This document shows positions 1 to 9,891 of a stretch of DNA of 53,365 bases, one piece after another. The stretch lies in NCBI GenBank assembly GCA_024276935.1, contig JAJRWH010000006.1, positions 1 to 53,365 on the forward strand, read 5' to 3'. The stretch is from Deltaproteobacteria bacterium (GTDB lineage: Bacteria; Desulfobacterota; Desulfuromonadia; Desulfuromonadales; Geopsychrobacteraceae). The position numbers and the translations under genes were made by a program. Positions within the stretch are counted from its first letter, which is position 1; every line of letters begins with the position of its first letter. The notes beneath the pieces are model-generated. The model had not been told where the DNA came from. It worked only from the letters and a program-made list of their open reading frames with translations, and did not search any database.

Positions 1-549
1 AAACGTGGTGGAAAGGTTATCAAAAAAATCGGGTTCACTTCTGGGGCTGACATTCACTTCACCCAACTGGCCGAACAAATATTACAGACACAACCTGAAG
101 CAGTCCTGTCGGTGGCCAATGCCCTGGATACCGCAATGTTTGCCCTGCAACTTCATAAAGCGGGGTCCAAGCTTCCCCTTGCCGCCAGTGAATGGGCTGC
201 AACTGAAAAAGTAATCGATTTGGGTGGTCCCGCTGTTGAGGGGATGATTATCGATCAGTTTTTTGACCGAGATAGTCAGCTACCCGCCTACCAGAGTTTC
301 CGTTCTGCATACAAAAAGCGTTTCGCCGCCGAGCCCGGATTTCCATCGGTTGCCGGGTATGACGCCGCCAATGCTCTATTCACTGCTCTTGATCACTCTA
401 CAGATCCGGCAACCCTGAAACAGACCCTGTTGGACATCTCGGTTTTCAGTGGGGCGCAAGGGACTTTTCGTCTCGACAAGTATGGTGATTCAAATCGACC
501 GACTTTCCTCGTGAAAATTGAAAATGGCAAATTCAAGCGTATCAAATAA
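1..549 (+). CDS. ABC-type periplasmic substrate-binding protein, C-terminal part (5' end outside window)
   Basis: The frame is open from base 1, so the gene begins upstream. About 182 residues remain, ending at TAA 547-549. The visible part resembles the C-terminal lobe of type I periplasmic binding proteins of the branched-chain amino acid (LivJ/leucine-binding) class: an LSVANALDTAMFAL stretch, a YKKRF...P segment, AGYDAANALFTAL, then a short segment with GAQGTFRLDKYGD, typical of Leu/Ile/Val-binding-like proteins. No transporter genes follow. Instead a histidine kinase gene overlaps its 3' end, so this protein may hand a ligand signal to the kinase rather than feed a permease. Family assignment is fairly sure; ligand and sensing role are inference. 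Confidence 0.75.
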   Translation, partial: KRGGKVIKKIGFTSGADIHFTQLAEQILQTQPEAVLSVANALDTAMFALQLHKAGSKLPLAASEWAATEKVIDLGGPAVEGMIIDQFFDRDSQLPAYQSFRSAYKKRFAAEPGFPSVAGYDAANALFTALDHSTDPATLKQTLLDISVFSGAQGTFRLDKYGDSNRPTFLVKIENGKFKRIK

Positions 550-2809
550 GCCGCGACCGACACGTTCACTTCGTCGCTCGTTGCTGTTGAACTTGACCGC
601 CACAACACTGATTCCCCTGTTGATCTTGACTGTTGCTGTTCTTTACTACCTGACAGAACGTGCTGCCGAAGATGTTGCCGGGCAAAATCTGCTGTTAGCC
701 CGGGCTATCAGTGGGCAGATTGAAGCTTTTTTACATGCCCCTGAAGCCAGTCTTTTCAATCTGCGCAATCTTCACCTGACGCATAAAAACAGCTTGAGCA
801 GCCAGAACTATCAGGAAATCCTTGATTCCTTAACTGAAAGCTCGCCCCTGATCGAATCCATCTACATTCTGGATCATCAAGGTCAGATAACAGAAGTCGG
901 ATTGGCCCACAAAAACGACAATCTTCGTTCCGAGTTCATGCGTCTTCAACTCGGTCATCAAAAATTTATCAAACAGGCGTGGCAACAGCAGAAACCGGTC
1001 TGGTCAGACACCTTTCTTTCGATTATCACGGGCAAAACATCCTTGTCACTTGCCGTTCCGGCCAATGATCGCATGATAGTTGGTAATATCAGTATTGATC
1101 AGATCAATAGTTTTCTTTTAAATCTCCATCAGGAAGAGCAGATCGAATCTACAATCGTTGATCGACAGGGCGAAATTATCGCCAGTTCCAGGCAATCCCC
1201 CAACGGCTGTCCGTCCAACCTGCGGAACCTTTCCCTTATCCGCGATGCAAAAGAGAAAGGGGAAAGAACCGCCTCGTATAGGTTCCAGGGAAAACTCTAT
1301 CTGGGGAGTGTTGCGCAGATAAAAAGTCCGGGCTGGCTGACTCTCGTTGCCCAGACCAGTGACAACGCGTATCAACCTGTTCGGCGAACCAGCCTCTTTT
1401 TCCTGAGTGCAATTTTCATCACTCTGGCCGTTACCTTTCTTGTTGTTTTCATCACATCAAAACGGATCATTGCCCCGATCAAACTCTTCTCAAACCAGGC
1501 CCGAGCCCTGGCCGAGGGGGATTATGACCGGCAACAACTCACACCCGTTTACAGTGAGATAGCAACCCTGGCTGACGATTTCCAGCATATGGCCAGACGG
1601 ATTGCTGAACGCGAAACGGCCCTGACCAGCAGTGAGGAAGCATACCGAACACTGGCAGAAAATCTACCAGCCATTGTCTACCGTCTGCACATCCGCCATA
1701 ACAATCATCTGCAATTCATGAACAGCGAATATTTGCATATGACCGGATTCGACAGTGATCATTTCACGGCAACTGATGGCTGCCCTTTTGAAAACATGAT
1801 TCATCCAGATGATCACAGTAATTTTGTCAACACGCTTCGTGGGGCAATTCACAAACATCGACCCTTCTCACAGGAATACCGTTTCAAACATGCCGACGGT
1901 GAATATCGGACCTTTTTTGAAAAAGGCTGTCCGGTTTTTGATAAAAACGATGAAGTCAGTCACATCGACGGCGTTATATTCGACATAACAGAGCGTAAAC
2001 GTGCTGAAGAAATAATTCTCCAGTCTGAAAAGATGCTCAGTGTCGGCGGATTAGCGGCAGGAATGGCGCACGAAATAAATAATCCTTTGGCAGGGATTCT
2101 ACAAAACTGTCAACTGATTCGACGGCGACTGAATGCAACCCTGACCAGAAATCTTGACGTTGCAGAAACAACAAAGATAGATCTGAAGCAGTTGCAACAC
2201 TACCTTGAACAACGCAACATTCTGCAGATGCTTGATGCCATCAGGGATTCCGGACAAAGAGCCGCAAAAATTGTCGAAAATATTCTCGATTTCAGTCGTA
2301 AAAGCCAGAAAGATTTTTCACTCCAGAATCTCCCTGAGTTAATTGAAAAAACTTTGGATCTGGCTCGCAGTGATTACGACTTTCACAAAGATTTCGATTT
2401 TCGCAATATCGAAATTATTTGTCACCATGAACAAAATCTTCCTGAAGTCCACTGTGATCCCGCTCAGATTCAACAGGTTCTACTCAATATCTTCAAAAAT
2501 GGTGCTCAGGCCATGAGCGAACAAGACGATCACAATCTGCATCAGTTTCAGATTTGCACTTATCAGCAACAAGACATGGTCTATATTGAAATAACAGACA
2601 ACGGTCCCGGGATGCCTTCGGCTATCCAAAAAAGAATTTTCGAACCATTTTTCACCACAAAAAAAGTCGGCAAGGGAACAGGTCTCGGCCTGTCCGTCTG
2701 CTATTTCATTATCGCCGAAAAACATCACGGCAGTATGAAAGTTTCTTCCACCCCCGGACAGGGGACAAAATTTACCATCGGTCTGCCTTTGCAAATATCC
2801 ACCGAATAA
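524..2809 (+). CDS. Membrane-bound PAS sensor histidine kinase
   Basis: About 761 aa. Order of domains: short basic N-terminus, membrane helix at ~21-43, an extracytoplasmic region of ~245 residues that looks like a double-Cache sensor, second helix at ~289-311, HAMP linker, PAS domain (~370-490, ending in the usual [11 protein letters not shown]), then the HisKA H-box [10 protein letters not shown] with phospho-acceptor His near 516, and a HATPase domain with NGAQAM (N box), DNGPGM (G1) and GTGLGLSV (G2). Between H-box helix and the second dimerisation helix there is an unusually long segment (~540-600). Start: ATG 524 is preferred; TTG 518 is in frame. Either way it overlaps the binding-protein gene by more than 20 nt, implying translational coupling. 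The likely partner is the receiver protein just downstream. Confidence 0.9.
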   Translation: MANSSVSNKPRPTRSLRRSLLLNLTATTLIPLLILTVAVLYYLTERAAEDVAGQNLLLARAISGQIEAFLHAPEASLFNLRNLHLTHKNSLSSQNYQEILDSLTESSPLIESIYILDHQGQITEVGLAHKNDNLRSEFMRLQLGHQKFIKQAWQQQKPVWSDTFLSIITGKTSLSLAVPANDRMIVGNISIDQINSFLLNLHQEEQIESTIVDRQGEIIASSRQSPNGCPSNLRNLSLIRDAKEKGERTASYRFQGKLYLGSVAQIKSPGWLTLVAQTSDNAYQPVRRTSLFFLSAIFITLAVTFLVVFITSKRIIAPIKLFSNQARALAEGDYDRQQLTPVYSEIATLADDFQHMARRIAERETALTSSEEAYRTLAENLPAIVYRLHIRHNNHLQFMNSEYLHMTGFDSDHFTATDGCPFENMIHPDDHSNFVNTLRGAIHKHRPFSQEYRFKHADGEYRTFFEKGCPVFDKNDEVSHIDGVIFDITERKRAEEIILQSEKMLSVGGLAAGMAHEINNPLAGILQNCQLIRRRLNATLTRNLDVAETTKIDLKQLQHYLEQRNILQMLDAIRDSGQRAAKIVENILDFSRKSQKDFSLQNLPELIEKTLDLARSDYDFHKDFDFRNIEIICHHEQNLPEVHCDPAQIQQVLLNIFKNGAQAMSEQDDHNLHQFQICTYQQQDMVYIEITDNGPGMPSAIQKRIFEPFFTTKKVGKGTGLGLSVCYFIIAEKHHGSMKVSSTPGQGTKFTIGLPLQISTE

Positions 2810-2928
2810 ACCTGACCGGTTCTGCTCCGCCAAAAACGTGGCTGAAAAATGTTTTTGTTTGGTCAGACCAATGTGCTACATTTAACAGCGTAGAAGTGTC
2901 TAATATCGTTATGCTAAGGGGGTATCCA

Positions 2929-3303
2929 TTGCAACGGCGGGTGTTGGTCATCGATGATGAAGCGTCAATACGCGAGAGTCTGACCGAATTTCTGGAAGAT
3001 TTTGAATTCCAGGTTTCAGCGGCGGCAAGTGCCGAAGAAGCCCTTGAGTTGCTGAATGAGCAACCGCAGGATGTCGTCGTTGCTGACCTGCGCCTTCCAG
3101 GAATGAGTGGCGATACGATGATTCCCCTTGCTCACCGTCTGCAACCCAATCTGCGTTTTTTGATCCATACCGGATCAGTCGGATATCACCTTTCAGACGA
3201 ATTGACCCGTATTGGCATGCAACCTGACAACGTGATGTTCAAACCTCTTTCCGATATGATGGTCCTGGTGAACAACCTCGAAAACCTGCTCTCTCAATCC
3301 TGA
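2929..3303 (+). CDS. Single-domain response regulator (CheY-like receiver)
   Basis: About 124 aa consisting only of a receiver domain. Visible are the acidic pair in VLVIDDEAS, the phospho-acceptor Asp in VVADLRLPGMSGD, the Thr of HTGS and the Lys of MFKPLS. There is no output domain. The frame is open upstream to GTG 2896 and ATG 2911, but TTG 2929 is chosen because an AAGGGGG ribosome-binding site ends 6 nt before it and the receiver fold begins immediately afterwards. It follows the histidine kinase by ~120 nt and probably accepts phosphate from it. With no effector domain it must work by protein contact or as a phosphorelay step. The target is unknown. Confidence 0.85.
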   Translation: MQRRVLVIDDEASIRESLTEFLEDFEFQVSAAASAEEALELLNEQPQDVVVADLRLPGMSGDTMIPLAHRLQPNLRFLIHTGSVGYHLSDELTRIGMQPDNVMFKPLSDMMVLVNNLENLLSQS

Positions 3304-3426
3304 CCTGCGTACAACTATTGACACCCCGTCCCGAATCGTTCATCTTGCCTAAACAATAAATCTGTAAAGCCGCTGTCTGCGATAGACCTTGATCAAAGAC
3401 ATCAACCCGAATCAGGAGATCTTTAG

Positions 3427-3936
3427 ATGAGTCAGAACACTTCTGTCATCATGCAAACCAACATGGGTGAGCTCACAATTGAACTCGATTTTGAAAATGC
3501 CCCGATCAGTAGTGAAAATTTTCTTGCTTATGTAAACGACGGTTTTTTTGATGGCACAATTTTTCACCGGGTTATTCCGGGCTTCATGATTCAAGGGGGT
3601 GGATTCACCGCCGATATGAAACAGAAACCAACCAAACCACCCATCAAAAACGAAGCCACAAATGGCCTTAAAAATCTGCGTGGAACACTGACAATGGCCC
3701 GCACCCAGGTTGTTGACAGTGCAACCTGTCAATTTTTTATCAACCTGGTCGACAATGATTTTCTTGACCACCGGGGTCAGTCTCCCAATGCCTACGGCTA
3801 TGCGGTATTTGGTAAAGTGACCGCAGGGATGGATATTGTCGACAGCATTGCCAAGGTGGCAACCGGTAATCACGGCCCCCACCAGGATGTACCAACCGAA
3901 TCGGTTATTATCGAGAAGGTTCGTATTTGTAAGTAA
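3427..3936 (+). CDS. ppiB: Cyclophilin-type peptidyl-prolyl cis-trans isomerase
   Basis: 169 aa cyclophilin, catalysing cis-trans isomerisation of Xaa-Pro bonds. The core motif [15 protein letters not shown] carries the catalytic Arg and Gln, followed by GTLTMART and [11 protein letters not shown]. No signal peptide is present, so it is cytosolic like E. coli PpiB. AGGAG at ~3415 precedes ATG 3427 at good distance. A TTGACA hexamer at 3318-3323 is a possible -35 element but no clear -10 follows. A hairpin terminator follows the gene. Confidence 0.93.
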   Translation: MSQNTSVIMQTNMGELTIELDFENAPISSENFLAYVNDGFFDGTIFHRVIPGFMIQGGGFTADMKQKPTKPPIKNEATNGLKNLRGTLTMARTQVVDSATCQFFINLVDNDFLDHRGQSPNAYGYAVFGKVTAGMDIVDSIAKVATGNHGPHQDVPTESVIIEKVRICK

Positions 3937-3959
3937 CAGGTAAGACCTCGACAGATCAC

Positions 3960-3993
3960 AGGGGCCGTTTCCAACTGGGAGCGGCCCTCTTTT
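3960..3993 (+). terminator. Rho-independent terminator after ppiB
   Basis: GGGGCCG (3961-3967) can pair with CGGCCC (3982-3987), with additional CC/GG pairing around a small AACT loop. TCTTTT follows. It lies between ppiB and mntP, in the space where some bacteria carry a manganese (yybP-ykoY) riboswitch; no such element is seen here. Confidence 0.6.
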
Positions 3994-4004
3994 ATGGTAG
4001 CCCA

Positions 4005-4577
4005 ATGGATCAACTAACCCTGCTCGGCATTGCAATTGCGTTAGCAATGGATGCCTTCGCCGTAGCGCTCAGTACCGGGATGGTTTTACCGAAGCTGACC
4101 GGTAGACATCTGTTTCGTTTCGCCTTTCATTTTGGCCTTTTCCAGGCTCTGATGCCCCTTTTGGGCTGGTTGGCTGGGCACAATCTGCGTGCAGTGATAG
4201 AAGCCTATGATCACTGGATTGCCTTTACCCTGTTAGCGGTAATCGGAGCACGGATGTGCTATGGCGCACTGAACAAAGAGGAAGACAGCGCCGACATCAA
4301 GGACCCGACTCGTGGTTGGTCGTTGATCATCCTCTCTATTGCAACCAGTATAGACGCTCTGGCTATTGGACTGACCCTGGCAATGCTGGGTGGTCCGATT
4401 GTTCTTCCTGCTCTGATTATCGGAGTTGTTTGTTCATCTCTGACTCTTGCAGGAATGTATCTGGGGCGTAAGGTCAGCGAAGGCTGGGGATCAAGAGTCG
4501 AGTTTCTTGGCGGCATCATTCTTCTCCTGATTGGTTGCAAGATTTTACTCGAACATACCTTGCTGAGTGGATCCTGA
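4005..4577 (+). CDS. mntP: Manganese efflux pump MntP
   Basis: 190 aa, very hydrophobic, six predicted membrane helices. It shows the twin family signatures: MDAFAVALSTG near the N-terminus and SIDALAIGLTLAML in the second half, each with the conserved membrane Asp that binds Mn2+. Length matches E. coli MntP (YebN, about 188 aa). It exports Mn2+ across the inner membrane. The gene is closely followed by aguA (1 nt apart) but the two are functionally unrelated; sharing of a transcript is inferred from spacing. Confidence 0.9.
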   Translation: MDQLTLLGIAIALAMDAFAVALSTGMVLPKLTGRHLFRFAFHFGLFQALMPLLGWLAGHNLRAVIEAYDHWIAFTLLAVIGARMCYGALNKEEDSADIKDPTRGWSLIILSIATSIDALAIGLTLAMLGGPIVLPALIIGVVCSSLTLAGMYLGRKVSEGWGSRVEFLGGIILLLIGCKILLEHTLLSGS

Positions 4578-4578
4578 A

Positions 4579-5616
4579 ATGCCTTTTTACGCCAAACAGC
4601 GCTTACCTGCTGAATGGGAAAAGCAGGATGCAATTCTCATAGCCTGGCCGCATAAGCTTACTGACTGGGCGCCGCAACTGAGCGCAGCCGAACAGGTTTT
4701 TGCCCGTATCATTCGTGAAATCAGTCATTGCGAATCAATTCTGCTCATCGTCCAACAAGAAAAACCTGTCGCGCAGATACTCTCGGCAACAGGAGCCGAT
4801 CTGAAAAATATTTTTTTCCATACCCTGCCCTGCAATGATCCCTGGGCCAGAGATTTTGGCCCCCTGACCATTCTGACAGAGCAGGGTCCGGTTCTGCTCG
4901 ACTTCACGTTTAATGGTTGGGGCAACAAATTTGACGCCAGCCTCGACAATGAATTAACAACAAAGCTGCATGCCGCAAAGGCCTTTGGCCACACACCTTT
5001 GCGCTCAATCCCGTTTGTCCTTGAGGGCGGCAGTATCGAGTCAGATGGTGAGGGAACCCTGTTAACCAGTACGGCTTGCCTGCTGGAAAAAAATCGTAAT
5101 CCGCAACTCTCGCAGAGTGAAATTGAAACCAGGCTGAACCTCTATTTTGGCTGTGAAAAGGTCCTCTGGCTCGAACAGGGAACCCTGCAAGGTGACGACA
5201 CGGACAGCCATATTGATACTCTGGCCCGTTTCGCCCCAAACAACAGCATTATTTTTCAGGGCTGCCAGGATCAAAAAGATTCACACTTTCGACCTTTTGC
5301 CACCATGCACAAACAACTGGCTGCTTTTACCTCGGTTCACAACAAAAGGTACCGTCTTCTTGAACTCCCCTGGCCCCAGGCACGGTACGACCAGAACGGC
5401 AGGCGTCTCCCCGCAACCTATGCCAATTTTCTGATTATCAATAACGCGGTGCTGGTACCGACATACTGTGACCCGGCAGATCAAGTCGCACTTCAGGTGA
5501 TTACCCGGGCCTTTCCTCATCACAAGATCATCGGGATTGATTGTTGCTCCCTGATCGAACAGAATGGCTCTTTGCATTGTCTGACCATGCAATTACCAAA
5601 AGGAGTTTTGTCGTGA
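4579..5616 (+). CDS. aguA: Agmatine deiminase
   Basis: About 345 aa. Hydrolyses agmatine to N-carbamoylputrescine and ammonia in the arginine-decarboxylase route to putrescine. Family marks: DPWARDFGP (substrate-binding Asp/Arg), EGGSIESDGEGT, HIDTLARF (catalytic His) and the C-terminal GSLHCLTMQLP containing the nucleophilic Cys. ATG 4579 directly follows the mntP stop; an in-frame GTG at 4567 is the alternative. The next gene, aguB, overlaps its last codon, as expected for two consecutive pathway steps. Confidence 0.92.
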   Translation: MPFYAKQRLPAEWEKQDAILIAWPHKLTDWAPQLSAAEQVFARIIREISHCESILLIVQQEKPVAQILSATGADLKNIFFHTLPCNDPWARDFGPLTILTEQGPVLLDFTFNGWGNKFDASLDNELTTKLHAAKAFGHTPLRSIPFVLEGGSIESDGEGTLLTSTACLLEKNRNPQLSQSEIETRLNLYFGCEKVLWLEQGTLQGDDTDSHIDTLARFAPNNSIIFQGCQDQKDSHFRPFATMHKQLAAFTSVHNKRYRLLELPWPQARYDQNGRRLPATYANFLIINNAVLVPTYCDPADQVALQVITRAFPHHKIIGIDCCSLIEQNGSLHCLTMQLPKGVLS

Positions 5617-6488
5617 GTCTGAGAACTGCTTTAATCCAGAGAGCCAGTACAGGAGGTGTTGCCGAAAACCTTGAATTGATTCATGCCCGAATCAAATCAG
5701 CGGCAACCGCCGGTACACAGCTGGTCCTCTTGCCGGAACTGCACAACACCGTCTATTTCTGTCAGACAGAAACCACAGATTGCTTTGATCTGGCAGAGAC
5801 AATTCCTGGTCCCTCGACCGACTTTTTTGCCAAGGTCGCAACCGAACTCAATATCGTCCTGGTCATCTCATTGTTTGAGCGACGCAGCCGTGGCCTCTAT
5901 CACAACACTGCTGTCGTTATCGAAAGTGACGGCAGTATTGCCGGTTGCTATCGAAAAATGCACATCCCTGATGATCCCGGATTTTATGAAAAATTCTATT
6001 TTACCGAAGGAGACCTTGGCTTTCAGCCCATCCAGACCTCGGTCGGAAAACTCGGCGTCCTGATCTGCTGGGACCAATGGTTCCCTGAAGCGGCACGGCT
6101 GATGACATTGGCCGGTGCAGAACTGTTGATTTATCCTACCGCTATCGGCTGGGATCAGAATGATTCGCAAAATGAACAAGAACGACAGCTTGAAGCCTGG
6201 CGGACGGTTCAACGAGGCCATGCCATTGCCAATGGTCTGCCACTGATTGCAATTAATCGGTGTGGAACAGAAATAGCGACAGACGCAAAAAGCCGGATTG
6301 AGTTCTGGGGCAACAGCTTTGCTTGCGGTCCACAAGGAGAAATCCTTGCCCAGGCAGGAACAAAAGATGAGACTCTGCTGATTGACCTCGATTTCGATCA
6401 ATGTGAAAAAGTCAGACGGATTTGGCCATTTTTACGTGATCGGCGAATTGATGCCTATGCCGACCTGGTCAAACGTTTTCGTGATTAA
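5613..6488 (+). CDS. aguB: N-carbamoylputrescine amidase
   Basis: 291 aa member of the nitrilase superfamily, converting N-carbamoylputrescine to putrescine, CO2 and ammonia. The Glu-Lys-Cys triad is visible in LLPELHN, YRKMHIPDDP and LICWDQWFPEAAR. Start GTG 5613 overlaps the aguA stop (GTGA) and has AAAGGAG 8 nt upstream; the frame runs open further back but that part lies inside aguA. The pair aguA-aguB gives a complete agmatine-to-putrescine path. No speA-type decarboxylase is in the window. Confidence 0.92.
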   Translation: MSLRTALIQRASTGGVAENLELIHARIKSAATAGTQLVLLPELHNTVYFCQTETTDCFDLAETIPGPSTDFFAKVATELNIVLVISLFERRSRGLYHNTAVVIESDGSIAGCYRKMHIPDDPGFYEKFYFTEGDLGFQPIQTSVGKLGVLICWDQWFPEAARLMTLAGAELLIYPTAIGWDQNDSQNEQERQLEAWRTVQRGHAIANGLPLIAINRCGTEIATDAKSRIEFWGNSFACGPQGEILAQAGTKDETLLIDLDFDQCEKVRRIWPFLRDRRIDAYADLVKRFRD

Positions 6489-6495
6489 AACGAAG

Positions 6496-6527
6496 CAAGG
6501 CGTGCCCTCTAAAGAGGACACGCCTTG
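6496..6527. terminator. Bidirectional terminator between convergent aguB and metK
   Basis: CAAGGCGTG (6496-6504) pairs perfectly with CACGCCTTG (6519-6527), continued inward by CTCT/AGAG. The two genes converge on it. T-runs are short on both sides, so it may be a modest terminator. Confidence 0.65.
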
Positions 6528-6549
6528 ACTTAACAATATCCGCTTTTAT

Positions 6550-7719
6550 TCAGAGCCCCGCCTTACTCCGCAGAGAATCCACACGGTCCTTGCGCTCCCA
6601 GAACAGATCCGGCAACTCACGCCCGAAATGACCATAGGCCGCGGTCTGGCGATAAATGGGGCGCAAAAGATCAAGCTGCTCAATAATACTGGCCGGACGC
6701 ATATCAAATTCGTCGCAAACAATTTTGGCAATTTCATCAGAGGCGATAACACCGGTTCCGTAGGTATTGATCATGACGGAAACCGGATCAGCAACTCCAA
6801 TGGCGTAGGCCAACTGAACTTCACATTTGGTCGCTAAGCCAGCAGCAACAACGTTTTTGGCAACGTAACGTGCCATGTAGGACGCACTCCGGTCTACCTT
6901 GGACGGATCCTTGCCACTGAAGGCGCCACCACCATGTGAGCCCTGGCCACCATAGGTATCCACAATGATTTTTCGGCCGGTCAAGCCACAGTCACCCATG
7001 GGACCACCCACAACAAAACGCCCGGTCGGATTGATCAAATAGCGCGTTTTCTCATTAATCAAGTCCTGCGGCAGAGTCGGTTTGACCACCTCTTCAATAA
7101 TTGCCTCTTTGAGATTCTCGTAGCTGACAGCCGGAGTGTGCTGCGAAGAAATAACCACTGTATCGATCAGGACCGGTCGATCATTGACATATTGAATCGA
7201 CACCTGTGATTTACAGTCCGGACGAAGAAAATCAAGCTGCCCCCCCTTACGCACATCCGCCAATTTCTTGGTCAGTTTATGAGCCAGAATAATCGGCATT
7301 GGCATCAATTCAGGGGTTTCATCACAGGCAAAACCAAACATCAGCCCCTGGTCCCCGGCCCCCTGGTCCTTATACAAACCCTCTCCCTCTGAAACCCCTT
7401 GTGAGATATCGGGAGATTGCTGATCAATTGAGGTCAGCACCGCACAGGTTTCATAATCAAAACCCATGGCTGAATCATTGTAGCCAATTTCCTTGATGGT
7501 CTGTCGCACGATGGAAGGCAGATCGGCGTAAGCAGTCGTGGTAATCTCGCCTGCAATCACTGCCATTCCGGTCGTTACCAAAGTTTCACAAGCCACCCGT
7601 GCGTGCTTGTCCTGGCCAAGAATTGCATCGAGAACCGCATCTGAAATCTGATCGGCTACCTTATCAGGGTGCCCTTCCCCAACAGATTCAGAAGTAAAAA
7701 GAAAATCAGTCATAGCCAT
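6550..7719 (-). CDS. metK: S-adenosylmethionine synthetase
   Basis: 389 aa. Makes S-adenosylmethionine from methionine and ATP. Characteristic motifs are [33 protein letters not shown], and the phosphate-binding [17 protein letters not shown]. Full length for the family. ATG 7719 is used, with AGGAGA 9 nt upstream; a second in-frame ATG lies two codons in. No SAM riboswitch is recognisable in the leader. It converges with aguB. Confidence 0.97.
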   Translation of the reverse strand: MAMTDFLFTSESVGEGHPDKVADQISDAVLDAILGQDKHARVACETLVTTGMAVIAGEITTTAYADLPSIVRQTIKEIGYNDSAMGFDYETCAVLTSIDQQSPDISQGVSEGEGLYKDQGAGDQGLMFGFACDETPELMPMPIILAHKLTKKLADVRKGGQLDFLRPDCKSQVSIQYVNDRPVLIDTVVISSQHTPAVSYENLKEAIIEEVVKPTLPQDLINEKTRYLINPTGRFVVGGPMGDCGLTGRKIIVDTYGGQGSHGGGAFSGKDPSKVDRSASYMARYVAKNVVAAGLATKCEVQLAYAIGVADPVSVMINTYGTGVIASDEIAKIVCDEFDMRPASIIEQLDLLRPIYRQTAAYGHFGRELPDLFWERKDRVDSLRSKAGL

Positions 7720-7760
7720 CGTGAGTTATCTCCTGTAGGTTGATATACAAATAACGGGTT

Positions 7761-7789
7761 ATATTAATGGGAAAATGAGTGAGGGTCAA
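7761..7789 (-). promoter_or_regulatory. Candidate sigma-70 promoter of metK
   Basis: On the minus strand TTGACC (7784-7789) and TAATAT (7761-7766) are separated by exactly 17 nt, about 40 nt ahead of the metK start codon. Sequence match only. Confidence 0.5.
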
Positions 7790-7820
7790 TGAACTCCTGA
7801 TTTGCCGACTGTTTTTTTCG

Positions 7821-9608
7821 TCAGATCACAAAATCGCCGAAAAGATCGGGCAAACGACGCCGCATTTCACGCTCGATATATGTCGCTATTTCCTTGCCGG
7901 TCGATAATTGCAACAACTGATTCAACAACTCGACCCCTTCAACACGGGTCAAATTACGTAAAACACGTTTGACCCGTGGAATACAAGCGTGATTCATCGA
8001 CAATTCATTCAGCCCCAACCCCAGCAAAACCGGAACGTACAAAGGTTCTGCAGCCATTTCGCCACACATTCCGACCTCAATATCGGCTTCATGGGCTGCA
8101 TCACAAACCTGTTTCAATGCTCGTAAAATTGCCGGGTGCAAGGGTTCATAAAGGTAGGCAACATGCTCATTGCCGCGATCAACAGCCAGGCAATACTGAA
8201 TAAGGTCATTGGTCCCTATAGAGAAAAAATCGACCTCTTTTGCCAGCAAGGAAGCAATTATCACCGCCGAGGGCGTCTCTATCATGATCCCAACTTTGAT
8301 CTGAGGATCAAAGAGGATTCCCTCCTGTTCGAGCTCGTTCTTGACTGACCGCAAGATCCGCTTGCAGGTTCTGATCTCTGCAACCCCGCTGATCATTGGA
8401 AACATGATCCGTACCTGACCCATAGCTGAAGCGCGCAAGATCGCCCGCAACTGGGTCTTAAACAGATCGACTTCACGCAATGAAAAACGCACAGCTCGCA
8501 GCCCCATTGCCGGATTGTCTTCATGTTCAAGACTCATATCCGCGATAAACTTGTCACCACCGGCATCGAGGGTACGGATCGTAACAGGGTGCGGAGCAAG
8601 CCTCTGGACGATCTTGCTGTACGTGTCGAACTGTTCGGCCTCTCCCGGTGGTTCATTGCGATTCATGTAGAGAAATTCGGTGCGGTAGAGGCCAATACCA
8701 ACCGCACCATCATTCAAAGCCGCCGGAACCTCGGAAAGCAATTCCAGGTTTGTTCGCAGGGCAACTTCAACATGATCACTGGTTTCAGCAGGCAGGTCTC
8801 GATAACTGGTCAGCTCTTTTTCCAGATATTCAAAGGCGAGTTTACGCTTAAGATATTCTTTAAACGTTTCTTCACTGGGATTCAGAATCACCACGCCGGT
8901 TGAGCCATCAATAATGGCCGGCATGGCGTTATCGACTATAACCGTTGCCGACTCAAGCCCGACAACTGCAGGGATTCCCAACGAACGCGCCAGAATAGCG
9001 GTATGAGAAGTCTTACCACCCCGATCAGTGAGGAAACCGACAACCTTGTTTTTGTCGAGTTGCATGGTATCCGCTGGCGAGAGATCATGGGCCGCAACCA
9101 GAGATTTTTCCTCTATCTGTTCCAGGGTAGCATCATTGACACCTGCCAGAATCCGTTGCAGGCGCTGACCCACGGCATCCAGATCAGAACTTCGCTCTCG
9201 CAGGTATTCATCCTCAATCGTTTCAAACATCACCCGCAATTGCTTCAATGTCTGATCGAGAGCACTTTCAGCATTGATTTTCTGACGAATCAGGACCTCG
9301 GTCCGTTCTGTCAGCAACTCATCTTCAAGAATCAGCAGGTGGGTATCGAGAATATAGATATGCTCACGCAAATGAGGCTGGCGGGAAATATTCTGTTTGA
9401 CCTCACGCAGCTGAGAAGCCGCTTCGGTCAAAGCATGACGAAATCGTTGAATCTCGATCTCGATCTCATCTTCGTCGATTGTCCACTCCGCAATCGACGA
9501 AAGTCGATTAAGCAGGCAAACCCGTCCGATACCAATCCCCGGAGAGACGCCCAAACCAACCAGATAAGTGTCTTGTTGAACTTCAGTCTTCCCCAAAACC
9601 GTCCTCAA
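7821..9608 (-). CDS. ptsI: PTS Enzyme I (phosphoenolpyruvate-protein phosphotransferase)
   Basis: About 595 aa. Takes phosphate from PEP on a histidine and passes it to HPr. The phospho-His motif GGKTSHTAILARSLGIPA (His ~202), the PEP-binding GLYRTEFLYMNR, and near the C-terminus GTNDLIQYCLAVDR and GMCGEMAAEP are all present, so the enzyme looks complete. The start is uncertain: TTG 9608 or TTG 9596 (GAGG 6 nt upstream of the latter); both overlap the 3' end of ptsH. It is the last gene of the long PTS cluster. Confidence 0.94.
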   Translation of the reverse strand: MRTVLGKTEVQQDTYLVGLGVSPGIGIGRVCLLNRLSSIAEWTIDEDEIEIEIQRFRHALTEAASQLREVKQNISRQPHLREHIYILDTHLLILEDELLTERTEVLIRQKINAESALDQTLKQLRVMFETIEDEYLRERSSDLDAVGQRLQRILAGVNDATLEQIEEKSLVAAHDLSPADTMQLDKNKVVGFLTDRGGKTSHTAILARSLGIPAVVGLESATVIVDNAMPAIIDGSTGVVILNPSEETFKEYLKRKLAFEYLEKELTSYRDLPAETSDHVEVALRTNLELLSEVPAALNDGAVGIGLYRTEFLYMNRNEPPGEAEQFDTYSKIVQRLAPHPVTIRTLDAGGDKFIADMSLEHEDNPAMGLRAVRFSLREVDLFKTQLRAILRASAMGQVRIMFPMISGVAEIRTCKRILRSVKNELEQEGILFDPQIKVGIMIETPSAVIIASLLAKEVDFFSIGTNDLIQYCLAVDRGNEHVAYLYEPLHPAILRALKQVCDAAHEADIEVGMCGEMAAEPLYVPVLLGLGLNELSMNHACIPRVKRVLRNLTRVEGVELLNQLLQLSTGKEIATYIEREMRRRLPDLFGDFVI

Positions 9609-9846
9609 TCAGATGCGCAAGTGCCTGCATGGCATCAACCTCATCTTCCCCTGAAACACTCAGGGAAATCTCTGTTCCTTTAGGGGCTGCAAGTAACAGA
9701 ATCCCCATAATGCTTTTGCCATTTACTTCTATCCCGTCTTTTTCAACCAGAACATCGCTGCAAAGACGGTTGGCAGTCTGAACCAACTGAGCCGCAGCAC
9801 GTGCGTGGAGACCCAGACGATTGACAATCGTAAAGCTTTTCTGCAA
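9583..9846 (-). CDS. ptsH: Phosphocarrier protein HPr
   Basis: 87 aa. The phosphoryl-accepting His14 lies in GLHARAAAQ, and the regulatory Ser45 in NGKSIMGILLLAA, matching His15/Ser46 of classical HPr. Because hprK lies in the same cluster, Ser45 phosphorylation by HPr kinase is likely. It overlaps ptsI by up to 26 nt and sits 45 nt after EIID. Confidence 0.95.
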   Translation of the reverse strand: MQKSFTIVNRLGLHARAAAQLVQTANRLCSDVLVEKDGIEVNGKSIMGILLLAAPKGTEISLSVSGEDEVDAMQALAHLIEDGFGED

Positions 9847-9891
9847 AACAACACCCCTTATTTCAGGTAGAGCCCAAATTTCACAACGAAT

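Noticed and set aside
3937-4004. A yybP-ykoY manganese riboswitch before mntP
   Set aside because: The gap is 68 nt and is filled by a terminator hairpin.
3412-4047. A 211-codon open frame on the minus strand over ppiB
   Set aside because: Antisense to a full-length cyclophilin; no motif, no ribosome-binding site.
7720-7820. A SAM riboswitch before metK
   Set aside because: The leader is under 60 nt from the likely promoter and has none of the riboswitch stems.
9003-9683. A 226-codon open frame on the plus strand over ptsI/ptsH
   Set aside because: Antisense to two well-supported PTS genes; no recognisable domain.
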